The notes under the pieces were generated by a model. The model had not been told where the DNA came from, did no database searches, and was given only the letters and a program-made list of their open reading frames with translations. Source: Paracoccus salsus (GTDB lineage: Bacteria; Pseudomonadota; Alphaproteobacteria; Rhodobacterales; Rhodobacteraceae). Taken from it: a DNA stretch of 64,000 nt. Below are positions 17,349 through 26,538 of this stretch, piece by piece (within the stretch, counting starts at the first letter, position 1; each line of letters begins with the position of its first letter). The stretch covers positions 558,001 through 622,000 of the forward strand of contig NZ_JAKGGD010000001.1 of the NCBI RefSeq assembly GCF_021556615.1, written 5' to 3'. The translations under genes were made by a program, and so were the position numbers.

Positions 17349-18005
17349 TCAGCGCGACGCGGCGATGCGGCGTTCCAGCCGGCGCAGGCCCGCTTCCAGC
17401 GCGAGGTTGACGATGTAGTAGCAAAAGGCTGCCGCCAGGTAGAACTCGAACGGGCGGTAGGTGCGGCTGATGGCCTGCTGCGCAGCCAGTGTCAGTTCCA
17501 TCACGCCGATGACGGAAACCAGCGCGGAATCCTTGAGCAGCGCGATCATGTTGTTGCCCATCGGCGGGACCACCGCGCGAACCGCCTGCGGGATGACGAC
17601 CTTGCGCAGCGTCTGACCGCGTGACAGCCCGAGGGTGCGGGCGCCCTCATACTGGCCCTTGTCCACGGCAAGGATCGACGCCTGGATCAGCTCGGAATTA
17701 TAGACCGCGAAATGCAGCCCCAGCCCGATCACCCCGGCGACGAACGCAGGCAGATCGATGCCGATCTGGATCAGCCCGAAATAGATCAGGAACAACTGCA
17801 ACAGCAGCGGCGTCCCCATGAAGAGAAACGCAAATCCGCGAAAAGGCAGGCGCAGCGACCAATGACCGTAAAGCGCGATGACCGCGAAGACGATGCCGCC
17901 GAAGAAGCTGAGAAGCCCGGCGCAGATGGTGATCGCGATGGTCCAGCCCGCGCCCATCAGAAGCACGCCGAAATAGCTTGGCACCACGGTGAAATCAAGC
18001 CCCAT
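17349..18005 (-). CDS. Polar amino acid ABC transporter permease (HisM/GlnP type)
   Basis: A 218-residue inner-membrane permease with about five transmembrane segments and the EAA loop [20 protein letters not shown] that contacts the ATPase. [14 protein letters not shown] is the usual PAAT N-terminal motif. It is the second of two permease genes, and the pair would form a heterodimer with the product of the neighbouring gene. Confidence 0.93.
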   Translation of the reverse strand: MGLDFTVVPSYFGVLLMGAGWTIAITICAGLLSFFGGIVFAVIALYGHWSLRLPFRGFAFLFMGTPLLLQLFLIYFGLIQIGIDLPAFVAGVIGLGLHFAVYNSELIQASILAVDKGQYEGARTLGLSRGQTLRKVVIPQAVRAVVPPMGNNMIALLKDSALVSVIGVMELTLAAQQAISRTYRPFEFYLAAAFCYYIVNLALEAGLRRLERRIAASR

Positions 18006-18035
18006 GCCGACCTCCTGTCATTCGGATGCCGCCGC

Positions 18036-18683
18036 TCATACGATGCGCGCCCTGCGGTCGAGCCAGTTTATGCCATGCCCCACGGCGTAGATGATCGCCA
18101 TGTAGAGGACCCCGGCGACCAGGAACATTTCGAACGGCTTGTAGGTCGAGCCGATGAACCGCTGCGCGGTATAGGTCAGCTCGACCACGGAAATCGGCGC
18201 GACCAGGGCAGTGCCCTTGATGAGCGCGTTGATGTTGACCCCCAGAGGCCGGATCATGAGACGCGCCGCCTGCGGCAGAACCACCTTGCGCATCGTCTGC
18301 CAGCGGCTCAGGCCCAGCGTGCGCGCCGCCTCGGCCTGACCCCGGTCCACGGACACGATGGCACCGCGGATGGTTTCGGTCATGTAGGCGCCGATATTCA
18401 CGCCCAGCGCGATTGTCCCGGCGGCAAAGCTGTCCAGCTGGATGCCGATCTGCGGACCGCCGAAATACAGGATGAAAACCTGGATCAGCGCCGGCGTGCC
18501 GCGCCACAGGCTGACATAGACCGCGCCGATCCAGCGAAACACGGCCAGACGCGAGAGCCGTGCGGCAGCGCCCAGCGCACCGCAGCCCAGGCCCAGCAGC
18601 GCCGTCAGCACCGAAAGCTGGATTGTCACCCAGGCCGCCTCCAGGAAGAACGGCGCGACGCGCAAGATCAGTTCCGTGTCCAA
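18036..18683 (-). CDS. Polar amino acid ABC transporter permease (HisQ/GlnP type)
   Basis: A 215-residue permease that resembles its neighbour in layout. The EAA loop reads [20 protein letters not shown], and WRGTPALIQVFILYFGGPQ matches the family's conserved GTP motif. About five transmembrane helices are predicted. It lies between the creatininase-family gene (12 nt upstream) and the second permease. Confidence 0.93.
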   Translation of the reverse strand: MDTELILRVAPFFLEAAWVTIQLSVLTALLGLGCGALGAAARLSRLAVFRWIGAVYVSLWRGTPALIQVFILYFGGPQIGIQLDSFAAGTIALGVNIGAYMTETIRGAIVSVDRGQAEAARTLGLSRWQTMRKVVLPQAARLMIRPLGVNINALIKGTALVAPISVVELTYTAQRFIGSTYKPFEMFLVAGVLYMAIIYAVGHGINWLDRRARIV

Positions 18684-18695
18684 GAGGGCCGCCTT

Positions 18696-19487
18696 TCAGT
18701 GGTGATCGCGACGAGGCAGGATGGGCAGAGCCCGGATTTCACGGACCAGGGCGGTGGTTTCCTCGATCGCCGCCTCAAGGAACCGTCGACCCGTTTCAGC
18801 GTCGGCGACGGTCGGGTCCCCCATCGTGCCGTCCGGTGAAACCGCGGACCACCATTGCATCAGCATGGCGCCGCCACCGCCGCCCGCGAGGTCAAGATTG
18901 AAGAACCTGCTGTCGGGATCGTGGAGGTTCCGGGGCGACGACCGTTCGATATTCACGCGCTCGGGATGCAGATGCATGTACATCGCCGCCTCGAACTCTC
19001 CGGCATGGGCAATACCGCCGATCCCGGACTTCCGCAGTTCGTTGATGCGCGCCGGCATCAGGTTCCAGTAAGAGGCCGACACGCAGATGATGCCGGTCTC
19101 GATCACCGTCTTGCGCGCGGCGAGGTCCAGACAGGGATGGTTCGACCCGTGCGAATTCAGCAGCAGGATGCGGCGGAAGCCGTGATGCGCGAGCGACCTG
19201 GTGATGTCGGTGACAAAGGCGATCAGGGTTTCCGGCTGGATCCAGATGACACCCGGGAAATCCTTGTGATGTTCGTTGAACCCGTAAGGCAGCGGGGGCA
19301 TCACGAAAACCGCGTCCGGAACAGCCTTGGCCACACCGATCGCCACGGCCATGCCCAGCACGGTATCGGTGTCCAGCGGCATGTGCGGGCCGTGATCCTC
19401 GGTCGCGGACACGTTCAGGATCACGACCCTGTCCTTGTCTGCGTCGCGCACCTCTTCCCATGTCAGGTGGCCGTAATTCGTTGTCAT
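18696..19487 (-). CDS. Creatininase-family amidohydrolase
   Basis: A 263-residue member of the creatininase/FAPy-deformylase family. The metal-site residues are visible in ATEDHGPHMPLDTDTV (Glu, His and Asp ligands), LLLNSHGSNHPCLD (Asn-x-His-Gly) and AHAGEFEAAMYMHL (Glu). Family members open cyclic amides or remove formyl groups. The true substrate is not evident. Its place between binding protein and permeases implies it acts on the transported compound; a lactam or N-acyl amine would suit the downstream deacetylase and aminotransferase (inference). Confidence 0.88.
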   Translation of the reverse strand: MTTNYGHLTWEEVRDADKDRVVILNVSATEDHGPHMPLDTDTVLGMAVAIGVAKAVPDAVFVMPPLPYGFNEHHKDFPGVIWIQPETLIAFVTDITRSLAHHGFRRILLLNSHGSNHPCLDLAARKTVIETGIICVSASYWNLMPARINELRKSGIGGIAHAGEFEAAMYMHLHPERVNIERSSPRNLHDPDSRFFNLDLAGGGGGAMLMQWWSAVSPDGTMGDPTVADAETGRRFLEAAIEETTALVREIRALPILPRRDHH

Positions 19488-19509
19488 GTGGCTTCCCGCG
19501 GCAAGCGAG

Positions 19510-19532
19510 CCTGCCGGGGGTTTCCCGGCAGG
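19510..19532 (-). terminator. Hairpin directly after the amino-acid-binding-protein gene
   Basis: A perfect 9-bp stem, CCTGCCGGG (19510-19518) with CCCGGCAGG (19524-19532), and a 5-nt GGTTT loop. It begins 9 nt after the stop of the binding-protein gene and ends before the creatininase-family gene. No T-run follows, so it probably protects the upstream mRNA or attenuates rather than terminates fully. Confidence 0.7.
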
Positions 19533-19541
19533 CGACGGTGA

Positions 19542-20330
19542 TCAGCGGATATCGCCACCAACCCATTCTTCGGCGATCTCGAGATAAGTGCCATCGTCCA
19601 TCATCGCGTCCAGCGCCTCTTGCATGGCGGCGGCCAGTTCCGGGTTGCCTTCCCGGATCGCGATGCCGGCACCGATCTGTTCGGCCTCCGGGTCGTCGAT
19701 CATCGCCAGATCGTACTGGCCGGATTTCATGGCCACCATCACCGGGATCGAATCGTTCACGATGGCGTCGACGCGACCGCTGTCGAGTTCCAGCAGCAAC
19801 TCGGGCAGGCCCTTGTAGGTGTTGATCCTGTATCCCTGAGCCCTTGCCCATTCCTCATGCGTTTCGCCCAGGGTCACGCCGACCTTCGCATCGTCCAGTT
19901 GCGCGATGCTGGTGATGTCGGAACCGGACTTGGTGAAGACCGCCCGCTTGGTGTTGTAATAGGGCCCGACGAAATCGATCACCTTGTCACGCTCTTCGGT
20001 GATCGACATGGAGCCCACCACGGCGTCGTATTTGTTGGCCAGCAGACCGCCGATGATCCCGTCCCACGCGGTCGTGATGATTTCGACCTCGAGTCCCATC
20101 CGACTGGCCAGCTCGGTGCCGATGGCCGGATCGAATCCCACGACCTCGTTCTGCTCGTTCACGAAGTTGAAGGGCGGATACTGCCCGCTCATCGCGATGC
20201 GCAGCACGCCGCGCTCCTTGATGTCCGCGAGTTCGTCGGCTGCGGCGGTCATCGGTGCAAAGCCGATTCCCATCAGCGCCACGGCACCCAACAGGACACC
20301 GCGGCGCCCGAGAATCATTGATTTCATCAT
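19542..20330 (-). CDS. Periplasmic amino-acid-binding protein (SBP family 3)
   Basis: A 262-residue solute-binding protein with a signal peptide ending near AAADE. The mature domain has the family start IKERGVLRIAMSGQYPPFNF and the ligand-loop sequence GFDPAIGTELASRMG, followed by DAVVGSMSITEERDKVIDFVGPYY. It would deliver the substrate to the two permeases. As the first gene of the leftward operon it faces the LysR gene. The start could be ATG 20328 or ATG 20325, which are adjacent. Confidence 0.94.
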   Translation of the reverse strand: MMKSMILGRRGVLLGAVALMGIGFAPMTAAADELADIKERGVLRIAMSGQYPPFNFVNEQNEVVGFDPAIGTELASRMGLEVEIITTAWDGIIGGLLANKYDAVVGSMSITEERDKVIDFVGPYYNTKRAVFTKSGSDITSIAQLDDAKVGVTLGETHEEWARAQGYRINTYKGLPELLLELDSGRVDAIVNDSIPVMVAMKSGQYDLAMIDDPEAEQIGAGIAIREGNPELAAAMQEALDAMMDDGTYLEIAEEWVGGDIR

Positions 20331-20442
20331 GTCGTTTTCCCTGTCGTTATCGGTTCTTGTTCATGTGCGCATGCCAAGGCGCAGCCCAAAGACACAGCAA
20401 AATCAGGATTGCATCGCGACATGCCATAGGGCAAATAGATAA

Positions 20443-20454
20443 TAAGAATTCTTA
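20443..20454. promoter_or_regulatory. Palindrome in the divergent LysR/ABC promoter region
   Basis: TAAGAATTCTTA is a perfect 12-bp palindrome in the AT-rich intergenic region between the LysR gene and the operon it probably controls. LysR proteins bind T-N11-A dyads in such divergent regions, so this is a plausible operator. It lies only 15 nt before the LysR start codon, consistent with autorepression. Confidence 0.5.
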
Positions 20455-20469
20455 AAATAGTTCTGGCCT

Positions 20470-21429
20470 ATGCTTAAACCGTATGAACAGCGCTTTCCCT
20501 GGAATCTGGACTGGAACCTCTTGCGCAGCTTCATGGTCATCGTGGACCAGGGCGGCATCACACCGGCTGCGCATTTCCTTGGCCTGAAGCAGCCGACGAT
20601 CAGTGCCGCGCTGAAACGGCTTGAGGACATCACCGGTCATCGGCTGATCAATCGCTCGCCAAAGCATTTCAGCGTCACTTCAAGAGGAAAGCTTCTTTAC
20701 GGTGAAGCCAGCGCGATCTTCGGCGCAGTGGCGCAGTTGCCCGATCTGTTGAGCGGTCTGGAAGACCAGGTGACTGGCCAGATCAGCATCGCGGTGGCCA
20801 GTCACGTCGTCTCGGCTCATTTCGATGCGGTTCTGGAACGATTCAACGCGGCGTATCCCGCCGTGACCTACACGATATCGACGATGGACAGCGCCGAGGT
20901 CATCACGCATCTGTTGCAGAACCGGGTCACTCTGGGCGTCTGCCTGGTGCATCACCGGCCCGCCGAACTGACCGCACGTGTCCTCTACCGCGAGTTCTTC
21001 GGGTTCTTCTGCGGACCCTCGCATCGGTTGTACCGCCGTGAAGGCATCGACCCCGCCGAGTTGAGGGACGAGGATACGGTTTCGTTCCAGACCGACGAGA
21101 TCGACGGCCCCCTGTCCGGCGTGGCACGTCTTCGCCGGCAGTTCGGCATGCGGGCCGAGCCCAAGGGATTGTCGTCCAATCTGCCCGAGATCCGTCGCAT
21201 GATCGTCGCGAATATCGGCATCGGAGCCCTGCCGATGCATGTCGCGCGCAAGGACATGCAGTCGGGTCTGTTGTGGCAGGTGCCACCTTACAGATCCCTT
21301 CCGGCGGTGGACATCCAGATGCTGACAAACCCGAGGCGCAGCATGAATCGCGCCGAGAAGGCCTTGCTCGGGATGCTCAATGCCGAGTTGGACAGCGTTC
21401 CATTGGCAACGCGAACCTACAGCGCCTAG
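20470..21429 (+). CDS. LysR-family transcriptional regulator
   Basis: A 319-residue regulator with an N-terminal winged helix (LLRSFMVIVDQGGITPAAHF then LGLKQPTISAALKRLEDITG) and a substrate-binding effector domain from about residue 95 (GQISIAVASHVV). It is transcribed away from the ABC/catabolic operon, the usual place for a LysR gene that controls its neighbour. The effector is probably the imported compound or an intermediate (inference). The ribosome-binding site is weak. Confidence 0.92.
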   Translation: MLKPYEQRFPWNLDWNLLRSFMVIVDQGGITPAAHFLGLKQPTISAALKRLEDITGHRLINRSPKHFSVTSRGKLLYGEASAIFGAVAQLPDLLSGLEDQVTGQISIAVASHVVSAHFDAVLERFNAAYPAVTYTISTMDSAEVITHLLQNRVTLGVCLVHHRPAELTARVLYREFFGFFCGPSHRLYRREGIDPAELRDEDTVSFQTDEIDGPLSGVARLRRQFGMRAEPKGLSSNLPEIRRMIVANIGIGALPMHVARKDMQSGLLWQVPPYRSLPAVDIQMLTNPRRSMNRAEKALLGMLNAELDSVPLATRTYSA

Positions 21430-21536
21430 ATCGTCGCTCAGGGACCTGGCGGGCCAGAACAGGATGGCTTGCGGGGATGCATGTTCTCGGCGCGTCGCCC
21501 GTTGAACTTCAGCCCGGTCAGACCTACCTGCCGAAG

Positions 21537-21929
21537 ATGGAAAAAAGTCCCAAGACCTCGGTTCTTTACAACGCCAGCTGCCCTGTCTGCAATTTCGAGA
21601 TCCAGCATTATGCGCGCCATGCGGCCGAGGCGGACCTGCCGATCCGGTTCGACGATCTGAACTCGGACGCGCGCGCGAAGTGGGGTCTGGATGCCGATAC
21701 TGCGGCCCGGCGGCTGTATGTTCTGCATGACGGCACGCTGACATCGGGAATACCGGCCTTTCTGGTCCTCTGGACGCAAATGCCACGCTATCGATGGCTG
21801 GCGCGGGTCGTTGGGCTGCCGGGGATCAGGCAGTTCGCCTCGGTGGCCTATGATTTCGCCCTGGCCCCCGCCATCTACCGCTGGCACCGGCGCCGGATAC
21901 GCAAGCAGGCCGCCCGCGCGGCCAACTGA
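21537..21929 (+). CDS. DCC-family thiol-disulfide oxidoreductase (DUF393)
   Basis: About 130 residues with the family's N-terminal CxxC in VLYNASCPVCNFEIQHY; the usual Asp-Gly before the Cys is Asn-Ala-Ser here. The C-terminal region has the expected RYRWLARVVGLPGIRQFA helix. I chose ATG 21537 because it places the CxxC about 15 residues in; ATG 21477 would add 20 residues. The stop overlaps the next start by 1 nt (TGATG), so it is co-translated with the AarF-like kinase. Confidence 0.8.
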   Translation: MEKSPKTSVLYNASCPVCNFEIQHYARHAAEADLPIRFDDLNSDARAKWGLDADTAARRLYVLHDGTLTSGIPAFLVLWTQMPRYRWLARVVGLPGIRQFASVAYDFALAPAIYRWHRRRIRKQAARAAN

Positions 21930-23281
21930 TGACGGAGCCAGCCTTGCCGAACGACAACGACGACAGCGGCGCGAATGTGCCTACGGGACGAACGGCGCGG
22001 CTGTTGCGCTTTGGCGGCATGGCGTCGGGCATTGCGGGCAGCGTGGCGGCCGGTGGCCTGCGCGCGCTGGCGGGCGGCAAGCGGCCCGGTCTGGCGCAAC
22101 TGCTGATGACACCTGCGAACACCTTGCGGCTGACAGACGGGCTGTCGCATCTGCGCGGGGCGGCGTTGAAGCTGGGGCAGATGCTGTCGATGGATACCGG
22201 GCTTGTGCTGCCCGATGAGCTGACCGCGATTCTGGCCCGGATGCGCGACGATGCTCGCCACATGCCCCCGAAACAGTTGCAAGCCGTGCTGAATGCCGAA
22301 TGGGGTCCGGGCTGGTATGGCCGCTTTGCCCGGTTCGACGTGCGCCCCTTTGCGGCCGCCTCGATCGGGCAGGTCCACCGCGCGGTGACGCATGACGGTC
22401 GCGACCTGGCGATCAAGGTTCAGTATCCCGGCGTGCGCGCCAGCATCGACAGCGATGTGGACAATGTGGCCACGCTCTTGCGCCTGCCGGGGCTGTTGCC
22501 GCGCGGGATGGACCTGTCGCCGCTTTTGGCCGAGGCCAAGCGCCAACTGCATGCCGAGGCCGACTATCAGGCCGAAGCGCAGCATCTGGCCCGCTTCGGC
22601 GCGTTGCTGAACGGGTCCGACCTGTTCGTGCTGCCCACGCTGCACGGTGAGCTTTGCACCCCGCACGTCCTGGCGATGACCTATGTGGAAGGCGCCCCGC
22701 TTGACAGTCTGATCGATGCCCCGCAAGCGCTGCGCGACCGGGTTGCAGAGGCCCTGATCGGCCTGGTGCTGCGCGAACTGTTCGTGTTCGGCGCCATGCA
22801 GACCGACCCGAACCTTGCCAATTATCGCTATGATCCCAGGACAGGCCGCGTCGTGCTGCTGGATTTCGGCGCGGTGCAATCCATCGCCACGGAGCTTGCG
22901 GCCGACTTTCGCGCGCTTGCACGGGTGGCGCTGGATGGAGGGGGGGATGAAACGCGCGCTGCCATGCTGCGGATCGGCTATTTCGGCCCGTCCACGGCGC
23001 CGCACCATCGCGATCTGATCCAGTCCATGTTCAACACCGCGATGGGCCCGCTGCGGCAGGACACGCCATTCGATTTCGGCCGCAGCGATCTGCTGGAACG
23101 TCTGCGCGACATGGGCCTTGCGATCGGCAATGACCGCGAGCTTGGCCATGTCCCTCCCGCCGCAACGCTGTTCCTGCACCGCAAGATCGGTGGCATGTAT
23201 CTGATGGCGGCCAGGCTGCGGGCGCGTGTCGCCCTGCGCCCGATGGTCGAATCCCATTGCCGCGAACCAGATATGCCCTGA
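21929..23281 (+). CDS. ABC1/AarF/UbiB-family atypical kinase
   Basis: A 450-residue atypical protein-kinase-like protein, linked in the family to ubiquinone biosynthesis or lipid homeostasis. The KxGQ motif is in AALKLGQMLSMD, the Ala-rich nucleotide loop is AAASIGQVHRA, the lysine is in LAIKVQYPG, and the Asp of the DFG-like metal site is in VVLLDFGAVQ. The catalytic loop reads MQTDPNLANY, in which Pro replaces the more common His of QTDPHPGN. There is no obvious C-terminal membrane anchor. Confidence 0.9.
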   Translation: MTEPALPNDNDDSGANVPTGRTARLLRFGGMASGIAGSVAAGGLRALAGGKRPGLAQLLMTPANTLRLTDGLSHLRGAALKLGQMLSMDTGLVLPDELTAILARMRDDARHMPPKQLQAVLNAEWGPGWYGRFARFDVRPFAAASIGQVHRAVTHDGRDLAIKVQYPGVRASIDSDVDNVATLLRLPGLLPRGMDLSPLLAEAKRQLHAEADYQAEAQHLARFGALLNGSDLFVLPTLHGELCTPHVLAMTYVEGAPLDSLIDAPQALRDRVAEALIGLVLRELFVFGAMQTDPNLANYRYDPRTGRVVLLDFGAVQSIATELAADFRALARVALDGGGDETRAAMLRIGYFGPSTAPHHRDLIQSMFNTAMGPLRQDTPFDFGRSDLLERLRDMGLAIGNDRELGHVPPAATLFLHRKIGGMYLMAARLRARVALRPMVESHCREPDMP

Positions 23282-23532
23282 GATTTCGGCGGACCCTGGA
23301 ACCCTTGCCCTGCCGGCCACTTGATCGGACCGGTGACACCGGATCGCACCCCGCGCCCAGGGCCTTCATCGCGCCGTTCAAAGCCATCCTGCGCGATGAA
23401 ATGTCGAACGAGCAGGTCTGCGGCACCCCGCAAGACGCTCTTCGCAAGATCGCTGTCGTGGCAGGCCTGGTCCCGCGCGACCCCGGACCCCATCTGCCAC
23501 AACAGGACACGCGGCTGCGTCGCCGGCCGGCT

Positions 23533-23730
23533 TCAGCGCTGCCGGCCCTCTTGCTGCGCCTGATCCCTTGAGACATGGCTGCGAAGAACCTGCGCGGTGT
23601 CCACGCCCGCAAGCACCAGCGTGAACAGCAGCACGCCGCCAAGATCCAGCCGTGGCACGTGCCAGAGCAGTATCCCGAGGAAACAAAGCAATACCAGATA
23701 GGCGACGATCGCCATGATCTTGTCGGTCAC
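23533..23730 (-). CDS. Small two-helix membrane protein
   Basis: A 65-residue protein beginning with GTG 23728-23730, which overlaps the amidase stop by 4 nt. Two hydrophobic segments are visible (IMAIVAYLVLLCFLGILLWH and GVLLFTLVLAGVDTAQ), followed by a basic, Gln-rich tail. GGAAAGG precedes the start. The coupling and composition support a real gene even though it has no recognised family. It is last in the TRAP/amidase operon. Confidence 0.7.
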   Translation of the reverse strand: MTDKIMAIVAYLVLLCFLGILLWHVPRLDLGGVLLFTLVLAGVDTAQVLRSHVSRDQAQQEGRQR

Positions 23731-25082
23731 TGGCCTTTCCTTTCGTCATTCGCCGGATCGGTTCCAAGTCGCTGCATCAGCCAGCCCGCAATACGCAGCA
23801 GGCGTGCATCCTCGCCCCGCCGCCCGACCAGCTGCACCCCCATCGGCAGGCCGGTCTCGTCTGCCAGCAGCGGCAGCGTGATCGCCGGCACCCCACACAG
23901 CGTCCACGGGCCGTTCATGGCAGGAGATCCGGTGCTGCCAGCGGCGCGTTCGGGCGCGGGCCCGGTCGCGGCGGGGCAAAGGATCGCATCACAGCGGGTC
24001 AGCAATTCCTCGAGCCCGGCGTTCAGCACCTGGCGCCAGTCGAGCGCGGCAAGGTAATCACGCGCGAGGATGGCCTTGCCCTCGTCCAGGGCATCGCGCA
24101 CGCACGGCGACATCAGCTCCCTGCCCCGCCTTTCGAACGGGTAGTAGCATCTGGCAAGCTCGGCCAGGTTGATGCGGCGGCGGATCGCGTCGGCCTCGGC
24201 GAACCCGGGCGGCAGATCGACGCGATGGGCGCGGTCGGCCAGTTCGCGCGTCAGTTCCGCCAGCGCATGATCCATGACCGGTTGGGCGCCAGGCAGCGAG
24301 GCGACCGCCAGCAAGGGCGGCAGAGGCGGTGCCTGCATCGCCGCCTCGGCAAGTCGCGGGACCGGTGCCAACTCGGTCGCATGGTCAAGCGGATCATGTC
24401 CGGCCATCGCTTCGACCAGCAGGGCGGCATCCTCGACCGACCGGGCGAACGCACCGACGGTATCGAGGAATGGCGATTGCGGCAGGACGCCGGTGCGACC
24501 GACCAGGCCGTAGCTGGGCTTGAACCCGACCACGCCGCAATACGAGGCGGGGCGGATCACCGATCCTCCGGTCTGCGTGCCCACGGCCAGCGGCACCTGC
24601 CCGGAGGCGACAGCGACCGCCGAACCGGAAGACGAACCGCCAGGGCTGCGCGACAGGTCATGCGGGTTTAGCGTCCCGGACGGATCCATGAAGGCCAGTT
24701 CCGTTGTCACGGTCTTTCCGACGATGACCGCCCCGGCGGCGCGCAGGCGGGCGACCAGATGGGCATCCCGGGTCGGCACGCGGCCTTGGGCGATCGGTGT
24801 CCCGTATTCGGTCGGCATGCGCGCGGTGTCGATCACGTCCTTGATCCCCACCGGAACGCCGTGCAACGCACCGATCGCCGCCCCGGATTTCCGGCGGGAA
24901 TCCAGCGCCCGCGCCTGCGCCATGGCGTTCTCGCCATCGACATAGGCCCAGGCGTGAAGCTGCGGCTCCGACTCCGCGATGCGTTTCAGGCAGGCGGCGG
25001 TCGCCGCCTCGGCTGAAAGCGCGCCCGAGGAGATCAGGTCTCGCAGCGCCACGGCGCCGAGGGATGCGGGATCACGAGCCAT
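23727..25082 (-). CDS. Amidase, amidase-signature family
   Basis: A 451-residue amidase. The Ser-cisSer-Lys catalytic set is visible: Lys81 in GVPVGIKDVIDT, the serines of SPGGSSSGSAVAVA (residues 150-152), and the nucleophile Ser174 in GTQTGGSVIRPAS. It overlaps the TRAP large-subunit gene by 11 nt, so it is translationally linked to transport and may hydrolyse an amide related to the imported acid (inference). The exact substrate cannot be read from sequence. Confidence 0.92.
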   Translation of the reverse strand: MARDPASLGAVALRDLISSGALSAEAATAACLKRIAESEPQLHAWAYVDGENAMAQARALDSRRKSGAAIGALHGVPVGIKDVIDTARMPTEYGTPIAQGRVPTRDAHLVARLRAAGAVIVGKTVTTELAFMDPSGTLNPHDLSRSPGGSSSGSAVAVASGQVPLAVGTQTGGSVIRPASYCGVVGFKPSYGLVGRTGVLPQSPFLDTVGAFARSVEDAALLVEAMAGHDPLDHATELAPVPRLAEAAMQAPPLPPLLAVASLPGAQPVMDHALAELTRELADRAHRVDLPPGFAEADAIRRRINLAELARCYYPFERRGRELMSPCVRDALDEGKAILARDYLAALDWRQVLNAGLEELLTRCDAILCPAATGPAPERAAGSTGSPAMNGPWTLCGVPAITLPLLADETGLPMGVQLVGRRGEDARLLRIAGWLMQRLGTDPANDERKGQ

Positions 25083-26490
25083 AGATCATGTTCGGCAGCC
25101 AATAGACGATGTCGGGATAGATATACAGGATCGCCATGGCGATGAAGACCATCAGCAGAAACGGCAGGACCCCGGCGAAGATGTCGGTCAGCTTGACCTC
25201 GGGTGGCGCGATGCCCTTCAGATAATAGGCCGACATCGCCATCGGCGGTGTCAGGAACGAGGTCTGCAGGTTCAGCGCCACGAGAATGCCGAAAAACAGC
25301 GGGTCGACCCCGAACATCGGCAGCAGCGGCAGGAAGATCGGCACGAAGATGATGATGATCTCGGACCATTCCAGCGGCCAGCCGAGCAGGAAGATGATCA
25401 ACTGCGCCAGCAGCAGGAACTGCAAGGGCGTCAGGTTCATCCCCGCCACGAATTCCGAGATGACCTGCTCGCCACCCAGATACGAGAAGACCGACGAAAA
25501 GGTGTAGGACCCGACGAACAGCCAGCAGACCATCGCCGTGGTCCGCACCGTCAGATACACGGATTCTCGCAACCGCTGGAAGGTCATGGCGCGGTACACG
25601 ATCGCCAGAACCATGCCGCCAAGGGCGCCGATGGCGGCGGCCTCGGTCGGCGTCGCCAGACCGAACAGGATCGAGCCCAGCACCGCCATGATCAGGAACG
25701 CCAGCGGAAAGAACGACGTCGCAAGCATCAGCAACAGCTTGACGGTCGGGACGGATGGCACCTCGTCCTCGGTGGGGCGCGGCGCCACGGAAGGTTGCAG
25801 GATCGACCGCCCGACGACATAGACAAGATAAAGTCCGACAAGCACAAGCCCGGGCAGCATGGCCCCGGCATAGAGCCGGACGATCGAAACCCCCGAGGCG
25901 GCAGCATAGACGATCAACATGATCGACGGCGGGATAAGGATGCCAAGCGTACCGCCCGCGCAGATGATTCCGCTGGCAAAGCGCGGGTCGTAGCGCGCCT
26001 TCAGCATCGCCGGCAGGGCCAGAAGCCCCATCAGCGTGACAACCGCACCGACGATGCCGGTCGCGGTCGCGAACAGCGCACAGGTGATCAATGCCGCGAC
26101 CCCCATCGAGCCGGGCATCCGGCGCGAGGCGACCGCCAGCGTGGAAAACAGCCTGTCGACGATGTTCGCCCGCTCGACCACATAGCCCATGAACAGGAAC
26201 AGCGGCACGGCCGTCAGAACCTCGTTCGACATCACCGTGTAGGTCTGGTTGATGAACAGGTCGAAGATCCGGTTGTTGTACAGCCCCTCGAGCCAGGTCC
26301 ATTTCTGGGTCAGCCACCCGGTATCCTCAGGCAGCCGGTCATAGGAACGCCACATGCGACTGGCATCGAAATAGGCGTAATAGCCGAAGGCGATACCCAA
26401 AGCCATCAGTGTGAAGGCGATGGGAAACCCCAGGAACACCAGAAGGATGAAGATGCCCAGCATCATCAGCGCAGTCTGCGGATCGGTCAC
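25072..26490 (-). CDS. dctM: TRAP transporter large permease, DctM family
   Basis: A 472-residue permease with 12 or so hydrophobic segments. DctM hallmarks include AVPLFLFMGYVVERANIVDRL, the GTLGILIPPSIMLIVYAA motif and NLQTSFLTPPMAMSAYYLKG. It uses the Na+ gradient to import the substrate delivered by the binding protein. The segment between about residues 40 and 80 (FDASRMWRSYDRLPEDTGW) is a long extra loop. It follows the small permease gene by 48 nt. Confidence 0.94.
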   Translation of the reverse strand: MTDPQTALMMLGIFILLVFLGFPIAFTLMALGIAFGYYAYFDASRMWRSYDRLPEDTGWLTQKWTWLEGLYNNRIFDLFINQTYTVMSNEVLTAVPLFLFMGYVVERANIVDRLFSTLAVASRRMPGSMGVAALITCALFATATGIVGAVVTLMGLLALPAMLKARYDPRFASGIICAGGTLGILIPPSIMLIVYAAASGVSIVRLYAGAMLPGLVLVGLYLVYVVGRSILQPSVAPRPTEDEVPSVPTVKLLLMLATSFFPLAFLIMAVLGSILFGLATPTEAAAIGALGGMVLAIVYRAMTFQRLRESVYLTVRTTAMVCWLFVGSYTFSSVFSYLGGEQVISEFVAGMNLTPLQFLLLAQLIIFLLGWPLEWSEIIIIFVPIFLPLLPMFGVDPLFFGILVALNLQTSFLTPPMAMSAYYLKGIAPPEVKLTDIFAGVLPFLLMVFIAMAILYIYPDIVYWLPNMIYGS

Positions 26491-26538
26491 TTTGTTTTCT
26501 CCGCCATGCTGGCTGATGGGCTGTCGGGGCCTGTCACA

